Below, in pieces: positions 9,362 to 18,920 of a DNA stretch of 64,000 nt. The first letter of the stretch is position 1, and each line of letters opens with the position of its first letter. The stretch comes from Chondrus crispus (taxonomy: Eukaryota; Rhodophyta; Florideophyceae; Gigartinales; Gigartinaceae), in contig NW_005179363.1 in the NCBI RefSeq assembly GCF_000350225.1, positions 17,036 through 81,035 on the forward strand. The letters run 5' to 3'. The notes under the pieces are model-generated. The model ran no database searches, was not told where the DNA came from, and saw nothing but the letters and a program-made list of their open reading frames with translations. The position numbers and the translations under genes are program-made.

Positions 9362-10537
9362 CCCCGGCAGAAGAGGCCGCGGATAACGTCTCGTACAACG
9401 AGGACGGTGACCTCGCAGAAGCGAGAAGGACGGGATTCGTCAGTTCGAAGTGTCGAAGGGAAAGGCCGCTTCCCGTACCAAGGAGGGAACTCGCACATAT
9501 ACCAGGGTCATGACTCGCGGTGAAAGAGGATGCCGAATGCCTAACTCGTAGCCGAGGGGCTAATACTCGCTCGATCGATGCATGACCCGCGGTTACGGCG
9601 GTAACAACTTATTACCTAGTTGAACGAGGGACCCCCCCCTCGTCAATTCGAGGTTGTGATTCTTCCACCCGATGAGTTGCCGATACTCGCCGGCTCGAGG
9701 CATGACGCACGTTGACAGCGGTGTCAACCTACTACCTCATGGAACGAGGGCGCCCCTTTCCCCCCGTCAATTCGGGGTGGTGACTCCCTCCCCGACGAGG
9801 TACATCTACTCGCACGGGCGAGACAGGCCCGCAACTCCGCCGGACGACCGCGAGGGTAAACCTCGCAAGTTCGAGACCGCGACTCGCGAGAGCGAGAGAG
9901 ACGGGACTTGTCGGTTCGCAGGTCGGAGGGCATCCGACCTCTTCCCCCGAGTAGGAAATTCTCGTATACACGACGTCGGGATTCGCCGAGGAAAAGGGAA
10001 GGGGTCGCATTATTAACCCCCGTTAAGGTGAGGCGTAGACCACGTCCCCGGGAGGATACAAGGACTCGCCCGCTCGAGGAGGGCAGCCAAGCAAGACGCT
10101 CGGGGATCGCAAGGCAAGACCCGGCGACCGACTCCCTGACCCGCGCCAGGGGGAGGACAGGACAGGCCAAGACGAGGGTATGCCAAGTGAGGTCGGAATG
10201 AGACTCACCGACGTGAGAAAAATAGAACTCGCCAACTCAAGGCGGATTTCCCTCTACGCCACGTGTACAGCGCTGAGAGGGTGTACCGCGCGCTCGTCCG
10301 CACGTCGGGATCTAGCGGCTTTCCCTCATGTAACGAGGTTTATTCAGGATCTCGGTCCCCACTTCCGTGGGGCGAGTTAGACTACCTCGCAGGTTCGAGG
10401 CCTGGCACTAAATGACTAGACCATCGAGGGACTATTACTCGCACTCTCGAGGGCGTAACTCGACAATCGAGGGACTATTACTCGCACTTTCGAGGGCGTA
10501 ACTCGCATATGGAGGACTACAGCGACGCGTACGCGGG
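9362..10537. other. TE1 non-coding internal region with direct repeats
   Basis: No convincing protein is seen here. A unit of about 120 bp starting TACTCGC recurs at 9564, 9684 and 9807, each followed by an arm like CGAGGGA/CGAGGGC and a GTCAATTCG block. A second repeat of 43 bp, starting ATCGAGGGACTATTACTCGC, occurs at 10423 and 10466. The region lies between the sense genes and the stop codon of the antisense ORF, so it could hold termination or polyadenylation signals for both strands; that is inference. Confidence 0.6.
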
Positions 10538-12198
10538 CTAGACCTCTTCCACATAGTCCCCGACTTCCTCCTCCGGCAGCACCTCGCGAGGCTCGCCAGG
10601 AGTTACACCGCCCTCCTTCTCCGTTGTAGGGGAAGCAGAGGTTCCCTTCTCGACGACCTTGTCGGAATTGCCCTCCGCCACAACGCGTAGGGGCGTCTCC
10701 CTCGCCGGGGAGACGGCCGCTGAGGCCGACGCGCTCCGAGGTGCCACGGCGCCCTCTTCTGCACCGCCCTCCGCCACAAGGCGACGTACCGCAGCCACCA
10801 TCCGCGGGTTGCGCAGGAGCACCCGCAAGTCCGCCTCCGACAACTCCGTCGGATGGCGTCCCTCCCCGACCGGGGCCCCTACGTGCGTCCCGGTCGCCTC
10901 ACCTTCGGCCATCCCAACATCCGCCGAAGTTCCACGCTCGCCGTGTTTGGCCCTCACCCGCACGGGCTCTCGAGCCCCGCGTTCGGGATCGCCCCCAGGA
11001 GTCTCCTCCCGGACTCGTACGCACGTGTTTCCGACACCACCCCCAGTGGCCTGCTCCGGTCGCCCGCGCATCAGCTCGGGCTGGGTGACGTCCAAGGTCC
11101 CGGCCGCGATACGCACCCAGTTGCCCGTTAGCGGGGTGCCGGCATCATACCTCCGACCTGGGGAGTGATTCCTCACGCGATGATTGTCATAATGGTGCCC
11201 TTGGTTATACGGAACCCGAGGCCAGTCAACACTGTCGTGGATATCCAACAGGGCGAGTAGACGCTCCTGTAGCGCCGCCGACCCCAGCACCCTCGTCAGG
11301 TCGAGCCTCCGCAACCACTCCACCACGGCCGTAGGGAGGACATACAGGCGCCCATCATACGTGGACCAGATGAAGCGCTTGGCTATAATCGCGATCCACT
11401 CACTCAGGAACACCATCCATTTTGGCGACTGAGGATCTTCCATCATGCCGAGGCCATAGTACACTAGGCACGGAGGGAGCTCAGCTATGAAGTCCGCCGG
11501 ACTTCATACTGATCAAACCACGTCGGTACCTCGGGGTACCGAGTGTGCAACGTCTCTCGCTCGAGCGAGGTTACCTCGACCCACTCATAGGCGATGAATA
11601 CCCCCATTCGGTTTCTCATACGATGCTCGAATTTCAGCTTCCCATGCATCACGGGATCTCGCCGCCTCTCCAATTCGACGTCATAGCCGGGGGGCATCAA
11701 CGGAGTGTCCCAGGCCATCAACGAGACTGAGGGTACCTCCTCCCTATCGCGGAGACCCTCCATTACCCGCCGTAAATTAGCGACATAACCCCGGTCCGCC
11801 TCCGACCTGTACGCCCACGTGTCGAGCCCCCACGCTCGCGGGACCAACCGATTACACGGCGTACGGCGAATGCCCTGCCGGAGAAAACTCACGAACGCTT
11901 CACGCGACTCGGCGTCCGTCCGCCGAAACTCGGGGCGCAATAATTCCCTCTCCACGACCAATCGGTGGGTAAAATCGCGGGAGAACACGGCTTGCAAACT
12001 AAGGCCACCCGGGAGCTCGCCCGACGCAGTGGCGTACGTACGGACTAGCTCCGGATCTCGCAGACCCTCCGCCGAGAGGAAGGGAGCCCTCTCGAACAGG
12101 AGGGGGGCGTCGCTCATGGTTCGCCCCCACAACTCGCTCGGTCGAGGCCACACTCCGCCATCTCGGGCGTATATCCCCGCGTACATGGCGCCCTGCAT
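10538..12198 (-). pseudogene. TE1 antisense ORF, conserved between gypsy families (function unknown), one frameshift
   Basis: A protein of about 550 codons on the strand opposite to gag-pol, starting at the ATG at 12198. The reading frame shifts once near 11495: the first frame stops at 11485 and the next is open from there to 10538. I do not recognise the family. It is homologous to the minus-strand ORF of TE2 (31928-33880): shared blocks include GLDTWAYRSEADRGY / GCDTWQFHTEGERSY, FEHRMRNRMGVFIAYE / FERRIRSDTGYFVAYQ, YPEVPTWFDQYEV / YRRIPSWWSQFEV, and LLDIHDSVDW / LLDKIEEVDW. The C-terminal 200 residues are low complexity (Glu, Gly, Arg, Thr). No signal peptide or membrane segment is evident. 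Its upstream region is a 46-bp palindromic repeat array. Confidence 0.75.
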
Positions 12199-12323
12199 CG
12201 GACACCAGCTGACTATACTCGCCGGCTACACTCGCGAGGCGTACGAACACACTCGACCACCCCGTAGTCGGAACACCTTCCGCTCCGCCGACCGGTCATA
12301 TCGGGCTTAGACCCGGGACACTT

Positions 12324-12552
12324 ACGCCACTTGGCGGAAATCGATTCGGTCATCTGCCCGGGGTGCTGTACGCCACTTGGCGGAAATCGATTCGGGCATC
12401 CACCCGAGATACTGTACGCCACTTGGCGGAAATCAATTCGGGCATCCACCCGAGATACTGTACGCCACTAGGCGGAAATCAGGGCGGTCATCGACCGGGA
12501 TACTGTACGCATACTTAGCGAAATCGCCGGGAATACAGTTCGCGGGGACGCT
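12324..12552. repeat. Array of five 46-bp repeats upstream of the antisense ORF
   Basis: Units start at 12324, 12370, 12416, 12462 and 12507. Each opens with ACGCCACTTGGCGGAAATC or a close variant and contains the palindrome GCCActTGGC; the fifth copy is degenerate. The array lies between the antisense ORF start (12198) and the 3' LTR (12573). For the antisense gene it therefore occupies the promoter position. It may act as an enhancer-like element; this is inferred from position only. Confidence 0.85.
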
Positions 12553-12560
12553 CTACTCTG

Positions 12561-12572
12561 AGAGGGGGGCTA
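12561..12572 (+). promoter_or_regulatory. TE1 polypurine tract
   Basis: AGAGGGGGGCTA directly precedes the TG of the 3' LTR. It is the expected primer site for plus-strand synthesis. Confidence 0.85.
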
Positions 12573-12803
12573 TGTAGTGCACTGTTACGCCTCCCTTAAT
12601 CGCGAGGCATACGCGGGATGCCACCCTCCCGGGTGCGCATCCCACGTGTTACCCACATATGATCGTGTACATGTACCACGTGTAATCGTGTAACTACCCA
12701 CCCAGGCATGGCCGGGTGTAAGCCCTGTCGAAGTACGGACAGTCTGTCACTCCACGTCTAGGCGTGTCGATTCCCACGTCTAGGCGGGTATCATAACCCT
12801 ATA

Positions 12804-12826
12804 CAGTGAATCCTCGCTAACTGCAT
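12804..12826 (+). repeat. Pogo element left TIR (23 bp)
   Basis: It is identical to the complement of 14929-14951. The flanking TA target duplication is at 12802-12803. Confidence 0.95.
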
Positions 12827-13168
12827 GCTCGATTTGTGCATATTCTCGATATCTGCATGCGTTCGTCAGCTACCAGCTGCGGAGTCGCGAATCCAGCTTG
12901 CATATGACACTGGACTGCATACCGCATAACTGCATCAAGAAAGTGATCCTTAATCATATCGAACCCTCATACAGAGGCAACCTATGAAACAAATAAAAAC
13001 GTATGACAACAAATATGCAGTGATTCGCCATCGCCGTCGGCACTGCAAATTCAACACCGGCGGCGGACTGCAAAGTCAACACCAGCGGCGGCACGCAGAA
13101 TTTAGGCCGTAGGACAGAGGCATTAGGCTACAGTCCAACTTCACTTTACTGTGAAACATCGCAACACC

Positions 13169-14827
13169 ATGGTTTATAGGCACACGCTCTCCCAGTTGCC
13201 TCACAACCGTCCTCAACCACCAAACCAAAACAACATGGACTCCCATACACGACTCACCTCACTCACAGTCGTCCAGAAACAGAAATTAATGGACGAGCGG
13301 GTGCGTCGAATTTCTGCAGGTGAATCATTTCACCAAGAAGCGCTCGCACAGTGGGCCTACGACAAATTCCACCTCCTCCGTAAGCCGAACCAATCTACCA
13401 TCTCTCGCATCATCAAAAATGCAACTCGCCCGTCCCTCTTTCCTTCAGCAATCCGCAAGCGCCACACTTATGGCAATTGTAGAGAGTTGGAGGCAGCATT
13501 GCATTCCTGGATCAATGCTCAATTTCGCGCACGGCGCTGTGTGAATGGAAGTTTAATTATTGCGAAGGCAAGGAGGTTACAGCATCTCATGAACTTGTCC
13601 CTTCCGCCGCAGAAACAAACCAAGCTTATGTTTAGCTCAGGCTGGTTGACCCGTTTCCAGAAACGGTGGAACCTTAAATCCATCACGTCTCATGGCGAAT
13701 CGGGAGATGCAGACCAGGCTGCAATTGATCGTCAAATGCCCTTGCTACGCAGTACAATTCAGTTTTATAAACACTGTGATGTTTTCAATGCGGACGAGTT
13801 TGGCCACTTCTATTGCATGCCACCAGATCGCACGATAGCGAATGAAAGGTTACCTGGTCGAAAATGCGAGAAGGTCCGCTTGACTTACCTGGCATGCTGT
13901 AACGCGGATGGATCGGAGCGCCTTCCACTGATGTGTATTGGAAAAGCAAAGAAGCCTCGGTGTTTTAAGAAACAGGAAGGACAGCAGCTGCGGTTTGACT
14001 ATCACGCAAACAAAAAAGGGTGGATGACGAGCGCTTTATTTTTTGCATGGATTCTACGTTTTTCTTCATACATTTCTCGTTCCAGTCCATCCCGAAAAGT
14101 GCTACTTCTACTCGACAATTGTTCAGCTCATGGTACAGAGGAAACTCTGCCACTACTCGATAACGTTGAGGTTGTTTTTTTGCCGCCGAACACCACGTCT
14201 AAACTGCAACCGTTAGACGCAGGCATTATCGCTGCACTTAAGGTACGATATCGGAAGTGGCAGTACGAGAGAGCGCTGGATTATATGGATGCTAAGGTGG
14301 AGAATATATATAAGGTCGATCAGTTGACTTCTATGAAGGCGATGAGACGAATGTGGGACGACATTCCAGCCTCAGTTTTGAAGAATTGCTGGCATTACAC
14401 GGGTTTAGTGATGGGAACTGAAGAGGTGCAAAGGGTTGAAGATAGTACAGTGGCAGAGGTATTGGCTGCAATGTCCGAACTCGTCGCACCTCGGACACAG
14501 ATGGATATTGATTTTATAACAAATCCTGAGGATGAGAACAATGTTTTAGAGGAACCCGATGACACAACTCTTGTGTCGGGGGCAGTGGCGGCGATGACAG
14601 ATGGGGAAGTTGAAAGCGAGGAAAGTGATGCAGAGACTGCATCTTACTTGGAGGGGGTCGGATATGAAGAGCGCTTGAGGTGTATTGTTGTAGTGCGCCA
14701 CCTTCTTGAGAGCGCGGACTTTGCAGACCCGCTAGTCTTGGGCTCTCTGCGCACCTTGCAGCGTGATGTAAAACTCCAGCAGGCCAAGTCAGCACGGCAG
14801 ACCCGCATATCTGAATTTTTTGAATAA
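13169..14827 (+). CDS. Pogo-like transposase (CENP-B HTH, DD33D catalytic domain, C-terminal PIP-box-like motif)
   Basis: It catalyses excision and integration of the element and acts in the nucleus. The chosen ATG (ACCATGG context) gives 552 aa; another in-frame ATG lies at 13235. An N-terminal psq/CENP-B helix-turn-helix spans about residues 30-85, and a second Tc5/CENP-B-type DNA-binding domain about 95-175, ending in SSGWLTRFQKRWNL. The DDE_1 nuclease shows the three acids in VFNADEFGHFY, LLLLDNCSAH and LQPLDAGII, with 33 residues between the second and third. The tail is acidic (DGEVESEESDAE). The last residues, QTRISEFFE, fit the PCNA-interacting motif QxxhxxFF. The ORF is uninterrupted. 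Confidence 0.93.
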   Translation: MVYRHTLSQLPHNRPQPPNQNNMDSHTRLTSLTVVQKQKLMDERVRRISAGESFHQEALAQWAYDKFHLLRKPNQSTISRIIKNATRPSLFPSAIRKRHTYGNCRELEAALHSWINAQFRARRCVNGSLIIAKARRLQHLMNLSLPPQKQTKLMFSSGWLTRFQKRWNLKSITSHGESGDADQAAIDRQMPLLRSTIQFYKHCDVFNADEFGHFYCMPPDRTIANERLPGRKCEKVRLTYLACCNADGSERLPLMCIGKAKKPRCFKKQEGQQLRFDYHANKKGWMTSALFFAWILRFSSYISRSSPSRKVLLLLDNCSAHGTEETLPLLDNVEVVFLPPNTTSKLQPLDAGIIAALKVRYRKWQYERALDYMDAKVENIYKVDQLTSMKAMRRMWDDIPASVLKNCWHYTGLVMGTEEVQRVEDSTVAEVLAAMSELVAPRTQMDIDFITNPEDENNVLEEPDDTTLVSGAVAAMTDGEVESEESDAETASYLEGVGYEERLRCIVVVRHLLESADFADPLVLGSLRTLQRDVKLQQAKSARQTRISEFFE

Positions 14828-14928
14828 AAATGAGGCGTTTACTGATGTTCCATAGATGCCCTATATATGGACATTTTCGACAAGTGCATATGTTCGCCAA
14901 CTGCATACGAAAGCCGTCCACTTTTCAT

Positions 14929-14951
14929 ATGCAGTTAGCGAGGATTCACTG
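14929..14951 (-). repeat. Pogo element right TIR (23 bp)
   Basis: ATGCAGTTAGCGAGGATTCACTG is the exact complement of the left TIR, followed by the TA duplication at 14952-14953. Confidence 0.95.
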
Positions 14952-15449
14952 TACAGGGGGAATTGCGTACTGTACAGCGCTGAGGCTGGTACGCCGGTAA
15001 TTATTGCCGTGTTCTAATTAATTAATTATTAATAATAATTATTATTATTATTACGACGTCGACTAGTATCTAGTCGACGCTCGACCCTAAGTAAAGAAGG
15101 CACGAAGCCTTGGGTTCTTTTCCTAAGCTTCTGGAATCTCGGTAGCAGCCTCGCGCCGGTCTAGCACATAACGTGCTACACCACGCGAGCCCATCTACGA
15201 CCGCGAATCCCAACCGCTCTACAGCGCGTGCTGCTACCGAGGATACTAACCGCTCTACTGCGCGAGACGTCCCTACCGCTCCGCCCCCTCTGGGCGATCC
15301 CCTGCTCTAACCCTCCTTTTTGCTACCTACTGCGCCGATCGCGACCGGACCCCGTTGCCGGTTATCACCGGGTGGTCTCCCGTACAACCCGCGTTCCGAA
15401 CACTCGTGCTCTGCCCTGGGGTTATACACAGCGACCCCAGTGCACGACA

Positions 15450-15454
15450 GTCAA
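15450..15454. repeat. Target-site duplication of TE1, right copy (GTCAA)
   Basis: It matches 1462-1466 exactly and marks the resumption of TE0. Confidence 0.95.
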
Positions 15455-16010
15455 ACTGTACGTCTGGATTGGTGAGTTCGTCGCGTGCGTACCGTTCTTG
15501 GTCGTCACCAACCTTGCGGTGGTCTGTATCCTCGGAACCACGTTCCTGGATCGCCACGTGAAGGCGATCCTGCCACCGCAGAGGAAGGTTCTGTTCCATC
15601 ATGCGCCGTCCGTAGCGCTGACGGGAGTCACACCCTCAAGGCACGACCGCAAGATGGCCCCGAGGGGACGGTCGCAGCAGCTCCCGCAGAAGGAAAATTC
15701 GGCCGACCGGAAGCGCGCGCAGTTACAGACGAACGTACCGTCACGGAAAATTTGCATGGTCAAGGGGGTCACGATACCCCCGATGACCTAAGCGATGGTA
15801 CGCGTCGCAACACCAGTTGGGGGGCTTTGCTTCCTGCAAAATCACCCCAAAACGGCGCATAAGAATTTATGCCTGATGGCCCAGGGGGTCATGGACCCCT
15901 TCTCGGGCGAACCGTTTACGGTGCTGGTCATAAGTTTAGGAACCGCACAGTCCACGTCCCCAAGCATACCGCTGTTGGTCTCGCGTTGCCATCCCCACAA
16001 ATATCCTGAC
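15455..16010 (+). pseudogene. TE0 protease C-terminal half and following linker
   Basis: The frame opened by the TE1 insertion reads VWIGEFVACVPFLVV...LGTTFLDRHVKAILPP. This matches the second half of the gypsy protease in TE1 (IVCERLAAPVILGCEFNDRFVEAIYPR). At about 15860-15960 another frame reads LCLMAQGVMDPFSGEPFTVLV, equivalent to the linker block VSISNGVVHLSPLQEFRVLV of TE1. Stops and frameshifts separate the pieces, so no product is expected. Confidence 0.7.
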
Positions 16011-16017
16011 ACTTGGC

Positions 16018-16389
16018 GTGTCGGCCCCCGGAGAGGCCGACGCTAAGGAAGGGGGAGGGAACAAAAATAATTCCTCGATCGCTACGGAGGGACAGGCGCG
16101 ACGTGAACAACCAGCTACGGATGATGGCAGAAGAAAATCCTCCACAGCTACGGAAGGACACGCGCGTCGCAAAGAATCGGATACGGACGAAGGCAGGATT
16201 AGTTCCTCACCTGCGGGGGAATGCGCGCGACGAGAAGGACCCGCTACGGACGATGGCAGGATTAAATCCTCGGCCGCTACGGGAGGAGGCGCGCGACGCG
16301 TAGAACCGGAAACGGACGACGCCCACAGTGGCAATCCCGCTAACGCGGATGAGCGGACCGATACGGACGCGGAGAAGACCCGCTCGTGA
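16018..16389 (+). other. TE0 spacer with imperfect ~60-bp repeats
   Basis: Between protease and RT there is a low-complexity coding-like stretch. The motif (G)CTACGGA(C/G)GA/GGG followed by GCGCGACG recurs about every 60 bp at roughly 16080, 16140, 16245 and 16275. In translation it gives repeated ATDDGR(I/R)KSS-like and ARR units. It corresponds to the variable linker before RT in gypsy Pol. Confidence 0.5.
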
Positions 16390-18920
16390 GAAGAAGACAT
16401 CCATATTGGCGCAGAAGACAGTACCGTCCGGTCGGAAATTGTGGACATGCTGTCCGAGTTCAAGGACATGTGGTCCGGCCAGTTGGGTAAGATCGATGCT
16501 ACGAAGCATCGCATCGAGCTGAAGCCCGGTGCGAAGCCGATCTACCAAGCACCCTACCGAGCCGGACCCATCGCGCGCGAGAAGGAGAAGAAGTAAATCG
16601 ACCGCATGCTGCGCGCGGGAGTCATCGAACCGACATCGGCCGAGTGGGCGAGCCCCGTGGTCTTCGTCCCTAAAAGGACGGGACCAATGCGGTTCTGCGT
16701 GGACTATCGCAAGCGAAACACCGTTACGGTTCGCGACTCCTACCCACTACCGCGCATGAACGAATGCATCGACTCGCTCGGCGATGCCACTGTCTTTACC
16801 ACGCTAGACTGTAATAGCGGTTATTGGCAGGTGGAGATTGCCGACGAGGAGGACCGCGATAAAACTATGTTCGCTTCACATTCGGGCCTCTACCGCTTTC
16901 TACACATGCCGTTCGTTCTCAAAAACGCGCCGGCCACATTTCAACGCGCGGTCGACATCATCCTGTCCCGCGTGAAATGGGAGACCGCGCTGGTCTACCT
17001 CGATGACGTCAGTGTCTACTCTCGAACCGTTACGGAACATATGGCGCACGTGCGCGAGGTACTACGGCTGCTACATACCGCGGGCGTGTCGCTAAAATTA
17101 GCGAAGTGCGCGTTTTTCGACACCTCCGTAACCTATCTCGGGCACGTTATCCGCCCGGGACGGTTGGAGGTGGAGCGACGCAACCTCATCGAGATCGAGC
17201 GCGCGCGCGCCTACGAACCAAACGGAACTGCGATCCTTTCTCGGGATGTGCAACGTTTACCGACGGTTTGTTCAAGGATTCGCGAAGATCGCAGCGCCGC
17301 TGAACAAGAAGACTGGCAAGAATCAGCCCTACGAGTTCGAGATATTAACCGATGCGGAATATGCGGCGTTTGAGGAATTGAAGCGGCGCCTCGTGTCGCC
17401 GCCAATCCTCGCGCTGCCGCGCTACGGATGTAAATATACGCTGGATACCGACGCGTGCGGGCACCAAGTGGATTGCGCTCTTCTACAGGAGCAACCCGAC
17501 GGAGCAACCCGACGGAGATACTCGACCGATCGGATACTGGAGCCGCGCGTTGACCGGTGCGGAGCGCAATTATACGACTACCGAAAAAGAATGCTTGGCC
17601 GTAGTGTGGAGCATTCTCACGCTACGGCCGTACCTATACGGAAGCGCGTTCAACCTCCGCACAGATCACGAGGCCCTACGCTGGGTCCTCAATTTAGCGG
17701 ACAGTTCCGGTCGGCTCGCTCGCTGGCGTCTGCGCTTGGCGGGGTACGACTACGAGGTACAGTACCGCCCATGCGTCAAGCACCAACTAGCGGACGGCGT
17801 ATCGCGCTTACGTACCGATGGAGGAGACACCGAACCGGTCGATGATGAGGTCCCGTGCTTCGCGGTCCAGTACGATGAGGGCAGCGAGGCCCTCCTCGAC
17901 AAGGTGCACTGGGACCCGCCGCAAGACCGTCCAGAGGGTTGTCACGCGCTCGCGATAACTCCCGAGGAACGCGATGCTGCGTCCATCTCGGTCAAGGAAT
18001 TTCTACGCGAACCAGCTGAGGACGCCTTCTGTCGCTTCGCCGCGGAAACCGTGGGGACGCCGAACTCGAAGTTCGGCATCGACCGCTACGGGTTTCTAGT
18101 CAGGAAGTCCCCGCAGGATGGGACCCTGCAGCGCGTGGTACCGAGTCGGTTGCGCCCCGGGGTACTGTACCTGGCACACCATCCGAGGTTGGCAGGTCGC
18201 CCGGGAGCGAGGCGTATGTACTATACCCTTTCGCAGGGAGTATTACTGGCCACATACGGCCAGCGACGTGTTTGCGACCGTACGTAATTGCATCTCGTGT
18301 GCGGCAACCCGCGGGACGCTTGTCAAGAACTAAAAGGATCTCAAGCTATTCCGCGCGGCGGGCCCCCTGGAGTTCGTCGCAATGGACCTCCTGGGGCCCC
18401 TGCCCAAAACCGCGCACGGAAACCAACACGTTTTGGTTATTACCGATCGGTTCTCCAATTAACGCGCAGTATCCCGCTCCGGACCACAACCGCTTCAGTC
18501 GTCGCAAACGCATTTTTAGACAACTGGGTCTACGTCTACGGAGCGCCGAGCTACGTTCTAACCAACAATGGCCCCTAATTTGGGGCGAAAGTCTTCGACG
18601 CAGTGTGCGCCCTCCCAGGGGTGCGGCATTATCTCACGACGGCCTACCACCCCCCGTCGAATGGGCAGACCGAACGGTTCAATCGTACGTTGGTGCAACG
18701 TCTCCGGCACTACGTGGAGGAGCGCCAGCGCGATTGGGACGACTACGTGCAGCCGCTGACCTTCGCGTACAATACGCAGGTCCACCGGTCGACGGAGACG
18801 ACTCTGTTCGACCTAGTGTTAGCGCGCCCACCGTTGTGGCATAAACACCCCCACACGGAGGGGGGGTGTTCGCGGCTTGTTCGGCAGAAGACCCTGGATC
18901 GGCGGTACCGAGGGTCTTAA
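16390..18920 (+). pseudogene. TE0 reverse transcriptase - RNase H - integrase pseudogene
   Basis: Remnant of the Pol polyprotein. The RT entry (IELKPGAKPIYQAPYRAGP) is followed by an in-frame TAA at 16594, then RT blocks FCVDYRKRN and YLDDVSVYSR (16600-17230). A frameshift near 17235 leads to CNVYRRFVQGFAK and TLDTDACGHQ. Another near 17515 leads to the RNase H end (ERNYTTTEKECLAVVW, TDHEALRWVLNL) and the integrase zinc-finger half (LAHHPRLAGRPGARR). Further shifts near 18235, with stops, precede the last integrase block (TAYHPPSNGQTERFNRTL, 18640-18690). At least four disruptions are present, though most catalytic residues survive, which implies decay after loss of selection. Confidence 0.88.

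Larger units (their letters stand above)
12804..14951 (+). mobile_element. Pogo-like DNA transposon with perfect 23-bp TIRs and TA duplication
   Basis: A cut-and-paste element of the Tc1/mariner superfamily, pogo branch, 2148 bp. Both ends read CAGTGAATCCTCGCTAACTGCAT inward. TA flanks it at 12802-12803 and 14952-14953; the empty site is seen intact in the 5' LTR (CCCTATACAGGGG at about 1690). Inside the TIRs are related subterminal motifs (GTGCATAT near 12837, and near 14884 on the facing end). It carries one open transposase. TIR identity and an open ORF suggest recent insertion. Confidence 0.95.
1467..15449 (+). mobile_element. TE1: near-complete chromodomain Ty3/gypsy LTR retrotransposon, split by a pogo insertion
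   Basis: This is a full-length LTR element in the order LTR, PBS, gag, pol (protease, RT, RNase H, integrase), chromodomain, antisense ORF, polypurine tract, LTR. It spans 13983 bp, about 11.8 kb without the pogo transposon in its 3' LTR. LTR ends are TGTAGTGCAC...GCACGACA and the flanks carry the duplication GTCAA. By eye the two LTRs differ at about 14 of 727 positions, roughly 2%, so it is much younger than TE0. Gag and pol are open. The chromodomain lies in a shifted frame and the antisense ORF has one frameshift. It sits in the TE0 protease. Confidence 0.95.
12573..15449 (+). repeat. TE1 3' LTR, interrupted by the pogo element
   Basis: LTR sequence runs 12573-12803 and 14952-15449 and matches the 5' LTR at about 98%. 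Removing the transposon (2148 bp) and one TA leaves 727 bp, exactly the 5' LTR length. The LTR ends TGCACGACA at 15449 and is followed by the duplication GTCAA. Confidence 0.96.
15450..18920 (+). mobile_element. TE0: right part of the old gypsy element (protease end to integrase)
   Basis: This continues the element broken at 1466. It holds the protease C-terminal half, a spacer, RT, RNase H and integrase in gypsy order, all decayed. Its residues match TE1 and TE2 at every motif but the nucleotide sequence is clearly divergent, so it is a separate family. The 3' end is uncertain: the element may continue as far as 36878 with TE2 nested inside it. Confidence 0.85.
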
